Positions 44,946 to 53,448 are shown, numbered from the stretch's first letter. The stretch: DNA of 56,663 nt from Phycisphaerales bacterium (GCA_022446795.1 JAKVBX010000009.1:1-56663); one strand, 5' to 3'. The notes: a model not told the origin generated them from the letters alone. Numbers and translations: made by a program.

Positions 44946-45716
44946 TCGGACGAGAACGCGAATCACCGTTCCCACCGGCGGCACGCTGCCGACCCGCCAC
45001 TCCTCCGGATGGATGTCCACCAGGTCAGGAATGACCTCCTGGAATCCGATCGTCTCATCACCGAACGTCACCAGGCCCACGATCGATCCACTCAGGTCCG
45101 CCTCGTACAGGGACACGCCCTCGGGCACGCTGCCCTCGGGTCGCATCAACGACCCACCAAAGACCCAGCCCCCCTCGGGCATTTCACCATCGACACCGCG
45201 TATCCACGTTCGAACCGGGATTTGTTCGTCCGACCCGGCAGCGGAGACCTGGATATCCAGCGGGCTGCCCGACGGCGGCACCCGGATCCCGGATGCCCAG
45301 CGACCCGGGACACCCGGCTCGAATCCCGCGGCCAGCAGGGCCGCGTGAATCGACGATGCCGGGATTCGGGTCACCATGATCGACTCGTGTTCACGAGTGC
45401 CTGGCCCGCAGATGATCTGCTCCAGCCAGCCATCGTCCAGGCAGATCTCCGCCTCGAACTCGACCTCACGTCGCTGTCGCGACACCCGAAGTCCCGGCTG
45501 AAGTTCCAGCCAGTCCTCGATGACCACCTCGCTCTGCACGAGCTCAGGCTCGGCCTTCGCCTCGGCGGGAACCGCGATCGGCTCGGCGGTCACCTCGGGC
45601 GACGGATTCGAGATCCGGGGCTGATGACACCCCACCAGCAACAGGACCGACAGGGCCAGCCACCCGGAGCGGGCGACGGCATCGGGCAAGCAGGGAATGG
45701 AGACCAGGCCAGCCAT
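44931..45716 (-). CDS. YdjY-domain lipoprotein
   Basis: 261 residues. Signal with lipobox (LSVLLLVGCHQP), then a Glu/Ala-rich spacer and the YdjY domain: ICLDDGWLEQIICGPGTREHESIMVTRIPASSIHAALLAAGFEPG and WVFGGSLM (usually ..G..EHESIL..... HAALL..G..PG and WVF.GS). The family is exported and very common in Planctomycetota, with no proven function. The convergent overlap with ruvC involves only the last 15 nt. No operon partner. Confidence 0.8.
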   Translation of the reverse strand: MAGLVSIPCLPDAVARSGWLALSVLLLVGCHQPRISNPSPEVTAEPIAVPAEAKAEPELVQSEVVIEDWLELQPGLRVSRQRREVEFEAEICLDDGWLEQIICGPGTREHESIMVTRIPASSIHAALLAAGFEPGVPGRWASGIRVPPSGSPLDIQVSAAGSDEQIPVRTWIRGVDGEMPEGGWVFGGSLMRPEGSVPEGVSLYEADLSGSIVGLVTFGDETIGFQEVIPDLVDIHPEEWRVGSVPPVGTVIRVLVRSADD

Positions 45717-45758
45717 GACAGGGCGCGAGTATAGCTGCGGGGGTATGGTGAACAGGCC

Positions 45759-46568
45759 ATGGCGTCACTCGACCACCCCATCATGCTGTCACGCTCGGTT
45801 CGGATCCTGGTTGGCTCCGGCCAGCCGGACATGACCACGAGCCCCAACAGCTTCGCCGCCGTTCTCGCCACGAACCGACTCGGCGCGTTCTACGAATTCA
45901 CGATGCACTGCGAGGGGCCCCTTGAAGCCAGGACGGGATTCGTCGAGAACATCTACGAGGTCGACCGGGCCGTCCAGGCCATCCTCGGGCCACGGCTGGC
46001 CGATGGCCTGCAGCACGGCGACACGGACCCCGTCATCCTCCTCCGTGATTCCATGGGGCCCCTGTCGGAGCATCTCGACTCCCGCCTCGTTGGAGTGGAT
46101 TGGAGCCTCAGCCCGACCTACCGTATCAGTATGGAAACCGCCGACATGTCAACCGTCATCCTGTCGCAGCAGTACCAGTTCGCCGCCTCCCACCGGCTCT
46201 ACAACCCGGACCTGGACGAGCCCACCAATCGGTCCCTCTTCGGCAAGTGCTGCAACGCCAACGGCCATGGCCACAACTATCGACTTGAGGTCGAGGTCGA
46301 GGTCCCGGTCGACGCTGCGGAGCCGCGATTCTCCGTGCTGGACCTGGATTCAATCGTGCATGACACGGTGGTCGACCGATACGACCACACCTATCTCAAC
46401 ATGGACGTCGACGAGTTCCAGACCTGCAACCCGACGGTGGAGAACATCACCATCACCTGCCATGACCGCCTGGCCGAACCGCTGGCCTCCGCCGGCGCCC
46501 GACTTCGACGCGTCCGACTCTGGGAAACGGAAAAGACATGCTGCACTTATCCCGCCACCACGGATTGA
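45759..46568 (+). CDS. 6-carboxytetrahydropterin/6-pyruvoyl-tetrahydropterin synthase-like, tandem domain (QueD-like)
   Basis: 269 residues, about twice the usual ~120-140. The C-terminal half (~135-269) has the family's full site: zinc His in FAASHRL (145) and GHGHNYRLEVEVEV (170, 172), Cys pair CC (164-165), DHTYLN (Asp-His), and WETEKT (Glu). The N-terminal half (~40-110) shows TGFVENIYEVDRAV as in the family but lacks the zinc His pair and catalytic Cys, so it is probably structural. QueD makes the 7-deazaguanine (queuosine) precursor from dihydroneopterin triphosphate; pyruvoyl-pterin synthesis is the alternative. The start Met has no clear ribosome site; another Met 8 codons in is possible. 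The end overlaps the next gene by 31 nt. Confidence 0.85.
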   Translation: MASLDHPIMLSRSVRILVGSGQPDMTTSPNSFAAVLATNRLGAFYEFTMHCEGPLEARTGFVENIYEVDRAVQAILGPRLADGLQHGDTDPVILLRDSMGPLSEHLDSRLVGVDWSLSPTYRISMETADMSTVILSQQYQFAASHRLYNPDLDEPTNRSLFGKCCNANGHGHNYRLEVEVEVPVDAAEPRFSVLDLDSIVHDTVVDRYDHTYLNMDVDEFQTCNPTVENITITCHDRLAEPLASAGARLRRVRLWETEKTCCTYPATTD

Positions 46569-48109
46569 TTCCGTCGCTGATCATTGCCTCGACTGCGGCC
46601 CTGGCCACCATCGCCATCGCGGGACTGCAGACCGAACCGCAAGATGGCACCGCCTCCACTGCGGCTTCACCCCTTCTGCTGGGCGATGACGAACGCTGGT
46701 TGGTCCTGGCCCGGGAAGCACAGGAGCTTCGAACCAATCTGGCGGCGGACATGACCCCGGATGAGATCGATGAAGCCCTGCGAGATCTCCGCGCCAAGAC
46801 CGACATCTATCTTGAGGACCACCCCGACGACTACCGCGCCTGGAACCTGATCGTGAACCTCAGTGGCCAGTTGCAGGATGACGAGGGTGTTGATGACGCC
46901 GTCGCCAATCTCCGCCGCATCCAGCCCGACAACATCCAGGTCGGACTGATGTGGGTTGTGCATTACAGCCAGACCAATGCCACCAAGTCACTGGCGATCT
47001 GCGATCTGCTCCTCGAGGAGAAGCCCACGAGCCTGATGTACCACAATGCCTGGATCGTCACCCAGCGGACGGTCGATCCCGCCGGGGTCCCCGCCCGCTT
47101 CAAGACGTTGGCGGACAATCCAGAGACGCTTGACCAGGCCATTGCCTTCGGCCGCGCCGTTCAGCAGTCCGACGCCTGGGAAGCCGTGCCCATGGGCCTC
47201 CGACTGGCGGAACTGGCACCCGACAATCCCGCCGCCGTGGAAGTCGCCGGACGGGCCTATCGATTCTCCAACCAGTTCGACAAGGGACGGGAGATCCTCT
47301 CCACCCTGAGCGACGAACAACTGGCCACCCCACAGTTGGCCTACCTGTATTCAGACTGCCACTACGCAGACCATCACTTCGATGAAGCGTACGAGATCAT
47401 GTCGGCCATCGACCTCGACGCGATCGAAAACGAAGGTCTCGCCAATCGGTTGAGGTTCATGCTTCCCCTTCGGGCGCAGGCCAGGACCGCATGGGCAGAG
47501 GAACAGGCCATCCAAACCGAGCAGGCCAAGACGGAGAACCTCCCCCGGGTCCGGCTGACCATCAATGGCGAGCCCGTCGAGGTCGAGCTCTTCGCCAAGG
47601 AGGCCCCCAACACGGTGGCCGCGTTCCTGGCCCTGGCTCGCCGTGGCGATTTCGACAACACGCCTTTCGGCCAGGTCCAGACCGGCTTCCGGTCCATCGG
47701 CGGCACGATTCCCGGCCGAGTGCCATACACGCTGCCGGGCGAATTCAAGCGAGAAGATGCCCGCGACTTCTTCAGCGGAACGCTCGCCATGTATCTCCCA
47801 CGGGCAGGCGACCCTGATTCCGCTCATTGCGAATGGTGCATCTACCACTTCCCAGCACCGCATCTCAACGGCGAACGAACCGTGTTCGGACGGGTCGTCA
47901 GTGGACTGGAAGACGTCCGCGCGATGCGCGAAGGCCAGTCGACACTGGACCGAGTCGAGATCATCCGGGATGCCGATCCCGAACTGGCCGGCTACAACCC
48001 GGATCCGAATGTCATTGACACCGCCGGACGGACCAGGCCGTTCAGCGAGGTCATGGCCGAATCGGATGCCAGGGCCGCCAACACCAATGGCACACCAACC
48101 TCGCCCTGA
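46538..48109 (+). CDS. exported TPR-like protein with C-terminal cyclophilin-type peptidyl-prolyl isomerase domain
   Basis: 523 residues. A signal or anchor segment (LIIASTAALATIAIAGL) is followed by ~290 residues of helical repeats resembling TPRs (DLLLEEKPTSLMYHNAWIVTQ, LRLAELAPDNPAAVEVAGRAYRFSNQFDKGREIL). From ~345, a cyclophilin domain: VELFAKEAPNTVAAFLALARRGDFDNTPFGQVQTGFRSIGG (like KTAP.TV.NF..L...G.Y....FHRV..GF..QGG), then LAMYLPRAGDPDSAHCEWCIYHFPAPHLNGERTVFGRVVSG. The usual catalytic Arg in FHRV is replaced by Gln (FGQVQ), so isomerase activity is doubtful. It begins inside the preceding gene (31 nt) and is thus coupled. Confidence 0.78.
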   Translation: MLHLSRHHGLIPSLIIASTAALATIAIAGLQTEPQDGTASTAASPLLLGDDERWLVLAREAQELRTNLAADMTPDEIDEALRDLRAKTDIYLEDHPDDYRAWNLIVNLSGQLQDDEGVDDAVANLRRIQPDNIQVGLMWVVHYSQTNATKSLAICDLLLEEKPTSLMYHNAWIVTQRTVDPAGVPARFKTLADNPETLDQAIAFGRAVQQSDAWEAVPMGLRLAELAPDNPAAVEVAGRAYRFSNQFDKGREILSTLSDEQLATPQLAYLYSDCHYADHHFDEAYEIMSAIDLDAIENEGLANRLRFMLPLRAQARTAWAEEQAIQTEQAKTENLPRVRLTINGEPVEVELFAKEAPNTVAAFLALARRGDFDNTPFGQVQTGFRSIGGTIPGRVPYTLPGEFKREDARDFFSGTLAMYLPRAGDPDSAHCEWCIYHFPAPHLNGERTVFGRVVSGLEDVRAMREGQSTLDRVEIIRDADPELAGYNPDPNVIDTAGRTRPFSEVMAESDARAANTNGTPTSP

Positions 48110-48129
48110 CGCGGCGTGGCCTGTTCAAT

Positions 48130-48603
48130 TCACCGAAGGTCATCACCGCCGTACAGGCGATAGCCCTTGCGAAGCAGGATCTGTCCGGCGAACTCGTTCT
48201 CATCGACACAGAGTGCCAGCCGCGACCCGTCCGACATCGGGCTGTCGGTCATGATCGGGTACATGAACAGGATGTTGATCTCCGCCCCCAGCAGATGCTG
48301 GCACAGCAGTGACAACGGCCGATCATCAGTCGTCTCGACGACCAGCAGATCGGTCTCCGAGAAGTTCAGTTCCGCACTTCGCAGGAGGAGCCGTGCCGCA
48401 TCCGCGTTATCGGGAATGGTCCGCACGACGGCGTAATCCGATGCCTCCATGACGGCGATCGAGTGCAACTGGACATCGACTGCGTCGTCAAAGGCATGCA
48501 GCACTTCCAGCAGCCGACCGACCCGGTTCTCCAGGAAGATGCTGAACTGCCGCACGGCTGGAACGCGATAGCCCTGCGCCGTCTCTGGTGACAGTTCGCT
48601 CAT
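48130..48603 (-). CDS. tandem ACT-domain protein
   Basis: 157 residues. Two ACT-like beta-alpha-beta-beta-alpha-beta folds: RQFSIFLENRVGRLLEVLHAFDDAVDVQLHSIAVME and a second beginning TTDDRPLSLLCQHLLGAEINILFMY. Such free-standing tandem ACT proteins are thought to sense amino acids or nucleotides. GGAG precedes the start at about 10 nt. It follows mqnD by 75 nt on the same strand, so regulation or a link to menaquinone synthesis is possible; there is no direct evidence. Confidence 0.7.
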   Translation of the reverse strand: MSELSPETAQGYRVPAVRQFSIFLENRVGRLLEVLHAFDDAVDVQLHSIAVMEASDYAVVRTIPDNADAARLLLRSAELNFSETDLLVVETTDDRPLSLLCQHLLGAEINILFMYPIMTDSPMSDGSRLALCVDENEFAGQILLRKGYRLYGGDDLR

Positions 48604-48678
48604 GCCTTGAACTCCATGGCCGATCGTGACGGGAACGCCCCGCGGCGGTCGTACCGACGCCGCCTACTGTATCGACTG

Positions 48679-49593
48679 TCAGGACTCCTGTCCGCTGCCG
48701 CCGGCGATGCCAGCCAACCCGACGATATCCACCGAGCCAGCATCAGGAAGCACGCCCAGCCGAGTCGCTTCCGTGAAGAACGTGCGAAGCGCCTGCCCAC
48801 CGGTCTCCCCGACATCGATGGTCCAACGGTTTACGTACATCTCCACGAAGGTCTCCGCCGTCTGCCGGTCGATCCCCCGTCCCCAGTTCAAGGCCCAGTC
48901 AACGGCCCGATCCTTGTGAGCCATGGCCCAGTCGACCGAGGACCGCAGGATGCCGGCGACCTCTTCCAGGGAGCCGGGACCACCGATCTCCTCGACGTCC
49001 CGGCGGATCGCATTGCCGCCCAGGGGCAGCGGCAGCCCGGTCCGGTCCCGCCACCACCGCCCGAGATCCGCAACCAGGTGCAGCCCGGCATCCGCATAGG
49101 TGAGCTGTCCCTCGTGAATGACCAGCCCGACTTCAAAGTCACCGGCGACGACGCGATCGATGATCGTCTCGAAGGGCACCACCTCGCAGGGCAGCGCCGC
49201 TCCATCGAGCATCATCCGGCAGGTCGCCACTGCGGACGTACGTGCACCGGGCACGGCGGTCACGGGTGGAGACTGGCAGAAGCGATCCAGGTCCAGCGGC
49301 TCCCGCGACACCAGGCGCGGACCGTAGCCATCTCCCAGCGAGGCCCCACAGGCCGTCAGCGCGTACTGCTGACGGACCCGCGGATACTGCGCGCAGCTGA
49401 TGGCCGTGATCTCATACGCCCCTGTCTCGGCCTGGCCATTCAGGGTCTCGATGTCCTCGGCAATCAGTTCGAAACGCCATCGGCCGGTGTCCACTTCCGG
49501 CGCTCCGCCATCGAGCCCGACCAACGGCCACCACATGAAGGCGTCATCGGGGTCCGGGCTATGTGCCAGTCGAAGCAGGTGTTGATCGGTCAC
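48679..49593 (-). CDS. mqnD: 1,4-dihydroxy-6-naphthoate synthase (menaquinone futalosine pathway)
   Basis: 304 residues. The N-terminus RLAHSPDPDDAFMWWPL is the MqnA/MqnD signature (SPxPxDxF), and the central GLVIHEGQLTYADAGLHLVADLGRWWRDRTGLPLPLGG agrees with the MqnD family (periplasmic-binding-protein fold). It converts cyclic dehypoxanthine futalosine to 1,4-dihydroxy-6-naphthoate. The GTG start overlaps the acyl-CoA ligase stop by 4 nt (GTGA), so the two are coupled. A step of menaquinone biosynthesis in place of the Men pathway is thereby suggested. mqnA, mqnB and mqnC are not in the window. Confidence 0.87.
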   Translation of the reverse strand: MTDQHLLRLAHSPDPDDAFMWWPLVGLDGGAPEVDTGRWRFELIAEDIETLNGQAETGAYEITAISCAQYPRVRQQYALTACGASLGDGYGPRLVSREPLDLDRFCQSPPVTAVPGARTSAVATCRMMLDGAALPCEVVPFETIIDRVVAGDFEVGLVIHEGQLTYADAGLHLVADLGRWWRDRTGLPLPLGGNAIRRDVEEIGGPGSLEEVAGILRSSVDWAMAHKDRAVDWALNWGRGIDRQTAETFVEMYVNRWTIDVGETGGQALRTFFTEATRLGVLPDAGSVDIVGLAGIAGGSGQES

Positions 49594-51062
49594 GTGATGC
49601 CCGCCATTTCCGGGCTCAGCTCACGACGCATGACCTTCCCTACCGGGTTCCGGGGCAACGCCTCCACGTGGCGGATCTCGCGGGGCACCTTGTATCCCGC
49701 GAGCGACTCACGACACCAACTCCGGAGCGCCTGATCATCAAAGGTCTCGCCCTCGATCGTCTCCACGAACGCCAGGGCGACCTCGCCTCGGGACGGGTCC
49801 TCCATTCCGATGACGGCGGCCTCGGACACGCTGGGATGTCGCACGAGGACCTCCTCGATCTCGCGGGGGAAGACATTCTCCCCGCCGATGATCAGCATCT
49901 CCTTGATCCGCCCGGTGATGGACAGGAAGCCATCCTTGTCGATGCGGGCCATGTCGCCCGTCTTGAGGAACCCCTCTTCGTCGAACGCCGCGGCTGTTTC
50001 TTCCGGCAACTTGTAGTAGCCCTTCATGACATTGCCACCGCGGATTCGAAGTTCACCATCCTGGTCGGGCCCAAGCCGAGTGCCATCGTCCCCGACGATG
50101 ATCTCCTCGACACCATCGAGCGAGCGGCCGACGGTGCCTCGCCGTTCCTCGTGCGGCAGCGTCCAGTTGGTGACGGGCGACGTCTCGGTCATCCCGAATC
50201 CCTCGCAGATGCGCATCTTGAATCGCTCGGCGAATCCGTCATAGACGGCGTCAGGCAGCGGCTCGCCACCCGACACCAGGAAACGCAGCGACGTGAAGTC
50301 ATCGGCCGAAGCGGACTTGGCCTGGAGCAACGCGTTGTGCATCGACGGGATCGCCATGAAGATCGTGGGCCGCAGCGAACGCATCAGCTCCAGTACCCGG
50401 ACGACCTTGAACTGCGCGGTATAGGCGACGCGGCAGCCGAGGCTGAAGGGCAGGATGGTGCCGACACACAACCCGAAGCTGTGGAATTGCGGCAGCACAC
50501 CCAGGAAGCGATCTCGTCGCGTGAAATCCGCCCAACGGGCACACTGGGCCACGTTGGTCGCCAGGTTGTCGACCGTCAACATCACGCCCTTGGGCCGGCC
50601 TGATGTCCCGGAGGTGTACAGGATGACGGCCACCGAGTCGTCCGGCCGGCGGACCGGTCGCATCATCGGCGGAAGTCCCCTGGCGTTCATCTGATCCATC
50701 CGCAGCGACGTCACCCCCGAGGGCATGTCCCCGAACCGATCCAGCATCTTTGATGCGGTGATGACCGTGTCCACTTCGGCGTGGTCAATGATGTAGTCCA
50801 GTTCGTCGCGCGCCAGCAGGTAATTCAGCGGAACGATCGTACGGCCACAGAGCCAGGACGCCGCCATGGCCACCGGGAAGGCGCCGGAGGTCGGCAGGAA
50901 GACACCCACGTGCGGCGCATCGGTCGTGGAGGCGACCCAGCGAGCCAGGTGCCGTGCCGCAACCCACATGGTGGCGCCACGCCACTTCCGGTGGTCATCC
51001 TCGCAGACCACGCGAAGCGGGGCATTTCGCCAGTGCCGGAGAATCGGTGACAGAAGACGCAT
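49590..51062 (-). CDS. acyl-CoA ligase/AMP-dependent synthetase
   Basis: 490 residues. AMP-binding motifs: YTSGTSGRPKGVML (P-loop, near 160), EGFGMTETSPV (A4-A5), and GDMARIDKDGFLSITGRIKEMLIIGGENVFPREIE with PRNPVGKVMRREL (catalytic Lys near the C-terminus). It activates a carboxylic acid with ATP and CoA; fatty-acid and aryl acids are both possible. It ends inside mqnD (4-nt overlap), so a role in the same operon is possible, for example in menaquinone-related or lipid metabolism, but the substrate is not readable. The start at 51062 is the first Met with a family-like N-terminus. Confidence 0.87.
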   Translation of the reverse strand: MRLLSPILRHWRNAPLRVVCEDDHRKWRGATMWVAARHLARWVASTTDAPHVGVFLPTSGAFPVAMAASWLCGRTIVPLNYLLARDELDYIIDHAEVDTVITASKMLDRFGDMPSGVTSLRMDQMNARGLPPMMRPVRRPDDSVAVILYTSGTSGRPKGVMLTVDNLATNVAQCARWADFTRRDRFLGVLPQFHSFGLCVGTILPFSLGCRVAYTAQFKVVRVLELMRSLRPTIFMAIPSMHNALLQAKSASADDFTSLRFLVSGGEPLPDAVYDGFAERFKMRICEGFGMTETSPVTNWTLPHEERRGTVGRSLDGVEEIIVGDDGTRLGPDQDGELRIRGGNVMKGYYKLPEETAAAFDEEGFLKTGDMARIDKDGFLSITGRIKEMLIIGGENVFPREIEEVLVRHPSVSEAAVIGMEDPSRGEVALAFVETIEGETFDDQALRSWCRESLAGYKVPREIRHVEALPRNPVGKVMRRELSPEMAGIT

Positions 51063-51115
51063 GGGGTACGCCCGTAGTGTACCCTTGCCGGCATCCACGG
51101 ATGGAGACGCACCTG

Positions 51116-51865
51116 ATGCCACGCCACCTCGTTGCACTGATCGCAATCCTGCTCCTGGCCGCCGGCTGCGAGACGACTCCCACGGCCACCACCTCCCTGT
51201 CGAATGCCACCGCCCGCTACCAGGCCGGCGATCTCGATGCCGCACGATCCATCGCCACGCCGCTTGTCCGGCACGACGGCACCGAGTCCGACGAGGCCGC
51301 CTGGATCATCGGCCTGTGCGACTACCGGCAGGACCGGATGACCGCGGCCCGTGAGCGTTTCCGATACGTGACGACCGGACCCAACACCTCCCTGGCCGCC
51401 CAGGCCCGGGTCATGCTGGCCCAGATGGAACTGGCCGATGGCGATGCCTCCGCCTGCCTGGCCAGCCTCGCCCGCGCCTGGCCGGACCTGCCCCCGGATC
51501 ATCGCCGACGGACCGCCGAACTGGCCGTTGGTGCCGCACAGTCACTCGACGACACGGCGGCCGTGAACCTCTGGCTCGCGAGAATGCCATCGGCGCCCAG
51601 CCGAACGACACCGGAGATGGCCGCGGCTCGCGATCGCTTCACCCTCCAGGCCGGGGCCTACCGCAACCGATCCGGCGCCGAGAAGGCACGATCCGCATTG
51701 GGGCAACAGACCACCACGCTGGGGCAGGCGACCATCCGCACGCGCACTGACCGCCGTGGCGAGACGCTTTACCTCGTGCAGATCGGCTCATTCTCGACAC
51801 GAGCGGCCGCTGACAGCGCCAAGCAGTTGCTGCCACGAACGAACCTGGTCGTCGTTGCCCGCTAG
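51116..51865 (+). CDS. SPOR-domain lipoprotein
   Basis: 249 residues. Lipoprotein signal (HLVALIAILLLAAGCETT), a helical TPR-like middle (ARYQAGDLDAARSIATPLV..., ARVMLAQMELADGDASACL), and a C-terminal SPOR domain (FTLQAGAYRNRSGAEKARSALG...LYLVQIGSFSTRAAADSAKQLL). SPOR domains bind denuded peptidoglycan at division sites, so it is probably an envelope or septation protein. GGAG is about 9 nt upstream of the chosen ATG; a Met 5 codons earlier is possible. The stop shares CTAG with the convergent aminotransferase (4-nt overlap). Confidence 0.85.
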   Translation: MPRHLVALIAILLLAAGCETTPTATTSLSNATARYQAGDLDAARSIATPLVRHDGTESDEAAWIIGLCDYRQDRMTAARERFRYVTTGPNTSLAAQARVMLAQMELADGDASACLASLARAWPDLPPDHRRRTAELAVGAAQSLDDTAAVNLWLARMPSAPSRTTPEMAAARDRFTLQAGAYRNRSGAEKARSALGQQTTTLGQATIRTRTDRRGETLYLVQIGSFSTRAAADSAKQLLPRTNLVVVAR

Positions 51866-53067
51866 CGGCTGTCGAACGAAAGTCCCACGTCGATGAGACG
51901 CTGGTAATCCTCCGGCCGGTTGTAGATGTGCGCGGACAGCCGCACCCACCACTGCCCCGCCCAGTCATGCACGGCGACATCGAGGCGATGATCCCGTCGC
52001 AGCCAGTCACGCCAGTCTTCCACCTCGTTGAAGGTGGCCTGAAGCGAACCGGGCAACGCGATGGTCCGCATCGAGCAGGCGGCACTGGACTCAGGCACAT
52101 CGAGTGGTTCCACCTGCCAGGCGTCACAGAGCACCCCGGTGGCCCAGGACACCAACTGGCGGTTGTGGGACTGCACGGCCTCCCAACTGAAGTTCGTCCG
52201 GAACCAGTCGATGGCCATGGGTGCCGCGAGGAATGCCGTCGTATCCCGCGTTCCGAGCCAGCGGAATTCCGGCTGGAACCCTTCGCTGTAGTAATGACTG
52301 ATGATGGTCGGGTGAATCGAGGATTGGTGCTCCGGTGAGACATGCAGGAAGGCGGCACCAGTCGGCGCCGACACCCACTTGTGCAGGTTCCCGGTATAGA
52401 AGTCCGCACCGATGGCCTCGACGTCCAGGTCGAACATGCCAGGCGCGTGCGCGCCATCGACCATGACCGGCACCCCACGGGAGCGACACATCCGGACGAT
52501 CTCCTCAACGGGAAACAGCATCGCCGTCGGCGAGCTGACATGGTCAACCATGACGAAGGCGGTGGTGTCGTCGATGGCCTTCGCAAAGGCCTCGACCAGG
52601 CCGGCCTCATCAGGCAACGGCGGATGCAGATCGATCACCCGAAGTTCGGCCCCGGCCCGATTGGCCACGTGCCGAAGCGTCTGGGTGACGGCGTTGTATC
52701 CATGCCCGGTCGTGACTACCGACTGCCCCTTGTCCAGCGACAGCGACCGGGCCACGGCGTTGATCGCGTCGGTAGCGTTGACCACGTTCACCAGGTCACC
52801 GGGATCAGCCCCAACGAAGGAGGCGACCGCGGTCCGGGCCGCCAGGAGCTGCTCCTCTGAATGCAGCCAGATCGAGACGAAGGGATCGCTGTCCAGCGTC
52901 TCCTTGAGACGTTGCTGAGCCTCCGCGACAGCCCGGGGACGGCCCCCGAAGCTCCCATGGTTCAGGAACGTGATCTCCTCGCTGAGCGTCCACGATTCGA
53001 TACCCGACCCGGGCAGTGGCTTGGGGGGACGATCAGCGATCAGTGCGGAAGCGCTCGAGGAGGTCAT
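51862..53067 (-). CDS. class V PLP aminotransferase (isopenicillin-N-epimerase-like)
   Basis: 401 residues. Class V pattern: FLNHGSFGGRPRAV near the N-terminus, VMVDHVSSPTAMLFPVEEI, PVMVDGAHAPG (PLP pyridine Asp region), and NLHKWVSAPTG (Lys that binds PLP). NHG, HKW and VDGAHAPG are characteristic of isopenicillin N epimerase-like and related cysteine-desulfurase-like aminotransferases. The substrate is unknown. Divergent from the lexA region with a 381-nt gap that holds a 35-bp dyad and a structured RNA candidate. Confidence 0.88.
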   Translation of the reverse strand: MTSSSASALIADRPPKPLPGSGIESWTLSEEITFLNHGSFGGRPRAVAEAQQRLKETLDSDPFVSIWLHSEEQLLAARTAVASFVGADPGDLVNVVNATDAINAVARSLSLDKGQSVVTTGHGYNAVTQTLRHVANRAGAELRVIDLHPPLPDEAGLVEAFAKAIDDTTAFVMVDHVSSPTAMLFPVEEIVRMCRSRGVPVMVDGAHAPGMFDLDVEAIGADFYTGNLHKWVSAPTGAAFLHVSPEHQSSIHPTIISHYYSEGFQPEFRWLGTRDTTAFLAAPMAIDWFRTNFSWEAVQSHNRQLVSWATGVLCDAWQVEPLDVPESSAACSMRTIALPGSLQATFNEVEDWRDWLRRDHRLDVAVHDWAGQWWVRLSAHIYNRPEDYQRLIDVGLSFDSR

Positions 53068-53174
53068 ACCCAGAGCGTACCGAACGCCGGAACCGGTGCC
53101 AAAGCCCGATCATCCGGCCCAAGGCCGCCGGGACCGAGAAATTCCCGCGTCGTGACCAGTTGGCCGCCATTTTC

Positions 53175-53209
53175 CGTACGGTTGGTGTTATGCTAACGAA
53201 TACCGAACG
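53175..53209. promoter_or_regulatory. 35-bp interrupted dyad, probable operator upstream of lexA
   Basis: The 35 bp are mirror-symmetric by block: CGTACGGT-N4-GTTA-N3-TAAC-N4-ACCGAACG. The outer arms match at 7 of 8 positions and the inner GTTA/TAAC at 4 of 4. The segment is AT-richer than its surroundings. It lies 108 bp from the aminotransferase start on the other strand and about 28 bp before the RNA candidate. Auto-repression by LexA is plausible because lexA is usually SOS-controlled, but the LexA box of Phycisphaerae is not known to me. Confidence 0.5.
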
Positions 53210-53236
53210 CTCCAGTCGATAGGAAGTTCAAGCCCA

Positions 53237-53396
53237 CGACCGGTTCTGGTCGAGATGTACCCGGCCTGAGGTAACTCAGCCAACCCGGACCACAAGATCT
53301 TGTGGAAAGCCCACAGGATCGGCTCCGGGGAACGCTGAGGGGTCAGGCGGGTCCGACAAGAGGGAAGAGGCGGACCCGCCGACCCCCGATCTCGAC
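53237..53396 (+). ncRNA. candidate structured RNA (multi-helix, upstream of lexA)
   Basis: No known RNA family was recognised. Helices visible: P1 GTCGAGAT/ATCTCGAC (53249-53256 with 53389-53396, 8 bp) closes the whole; P2 CTGAG/CTCAG around a GTAA loop (GNRA type, 53266-53279); P3 CCCGGA/TCCGGG (53284-53289 with 53324-53329) closing on a perfect 16-nt palindrome (53290-53305); P4 of 16 bp with one bulged A (53339-53355 with 53371-53386; 15-nt loop). A further stem CGACC/GGTCG (53237-53252) would exclude P1, a switch-like alternative. The GNRA loop favours the + strand. It could be a stand-alone RNA or a riboswitch-type leader of the downstream ORF and lexA. Confidence 0.55.
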
Positions 53397-53448
53397 AGGC
53401 CGGCTTCACGGGCGAAGGAACCGAGAAACGACGAGGGAGTGATTCACG

